The notes below the pieces were generated by a model. The model saw only the letters and a list, made by a program, of their open reading frames with translations. It searched no databases and was not told the DNA's origin. Of a stretch of 6,353 bases of DNA, positions 6,166-6,353 are shown piece by piece. The position numbers and the translations under genes were made by a program. Every line of letters begins with the position of its first letter. Position 1 is the first letter of the stretch. The stretch comes from an uncultured Phenylobacterium sp. (lineage in GTDB: Bacteria; Pseudomonadota; Alphaproteobacteria; Caulobacterales; Caulobacteraceae): assembly GCA_945952355.1 (NCBI GenBank), contig CAMFIW010000181.1:1-6353 (forward strand). Reading direction: 5' to 3'.

Positions 6166-6348
6166 GGGGCGTTGCCGGCCGCCGGCGCGGTGAGTGGCGG
6201 GGAGGCGGCTCTTCCCGGCCGAAATCACCACACGATCCGTCAGCCGGAATCAATGACTGCAATCGACCGAGCCTGTGTAAAAACTCCTAAGGTCGATAAT
6301 TTCGCGCAAGATTCTACCGATAATCAGCTCACTTTGACCAGACACATC
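6166..6348. other. Intergenic region after the RNA methyltransferase gene
   Basis: No supported gene lies here. A small G+C inverted repeat (GCCGG-CCG-CCGGC, 6174-6186) follows the stop but has no T-run, so it is at best a weak terminator. From about 6270 the composition becomes A+T-richer, as expected of a promoter. This part contains a 7-bp direct repeat CGATAAT (6294-6300 and 6318-6324, 24 bp apart). GANTC adenine-methylation sites occur at 6247-6251 and 6310-6314. The GATAAT within each repeat resembles a -10 element, but no convincing paired -35 is seen. Confidence 0.4.
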
Positions 6349-6353
6349 AAGGA
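6349..6353 (+). promoter_or_regulatory. Probable ribosome binding site of a gene starting beyond the right edge
   Basis: The window ends in CATCAAGGA. AAGGA is a good Shine-Dalgarno core and follows an A+T-richer, promoter-like stretch, so a rightward start codon is expected within about 5-12 nt after the end. The gene itself is not visible. Confidence 0.4.

Noticed and set aside
6033..6290. 85-codon plus-strand open frame over the end of the methyltransferase gene
   Set aside because: It is mostly an out-of-frame shadow of the methyltransferase gene, and its non-overlapping part shows no protein character or ribosome binding site.
1..6353. CRISPR arrays, tRNA or rRNA genes, insertion sequences, attachment sites
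   Set aside because: I saw no regularly spaced repeats, RNA gene signatures, transposase motifs or terminal inverted repeats on reading the window.

Overview
The window is high-G+C, gene-dense bacterial DNA that looks chromosomal. Gene families, codon usage, GANTC sites in intergenic DNA and one exact GTTC-N7-GTTC element (the LexA-box form of Alphaproteobacteria) suggest an alphaproteobacterium, probably of the Caulobacter/Phenylobacterium/Brevundimonas group. That placement is inference; no rRNA or other marker is present. I see no mobile element, tRNA, CRISPR array or phage gene.

Layout. A rightward block (2-3588) holds an AMP-forming acyl-CoA ligase cut by the left edge, a TlyA-type ribosomal RNA 2'-O-methyltransferase whose ATG overlaps the ligase stop (TGATG), and, 15 bp further on, a lipoprotein with a PDZ domain and an M48 zinc-protease domain. 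This block converges on a leftward two-gene operon (4738 down to 3658) of exported glycine-zipper proteins. That operon ends in a hairpin with a UUCG loop and a U-tract at 3592-3624. The two glycine-zipper proteins are evidently tandem paralogs with the same order of four cysteines. Divergent from them, across about 98 bp of regulatory DNA, is a TrmA/RlmD-type RNA (uracil-C5)-methyltransferase (4837-6165) with its Fe-S cysteines and catalytic residues intact. The last 188 bp are non-coding, A+T-richer at the end, and finish in AAGGA, probably the ribosome binding site of a gene starting just past the right edge.

How the parts may relate. Two genes are RNA-modification enzymes (TlyA and the TrmA/RlmD-like enzyme). 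Three are envelope proteins (the PDZ-M48 lipoprotein and the glycine-zipper pair) and could belong to outer-membrane quality control or structure, although the convergent orientation argues against one shared transcript. The most notable regulatory signal is the putative LexA operator in the divergent promoter region. I found no clear new multi-gene defence or biosynthetic system; most of the window is housekeeping in character.
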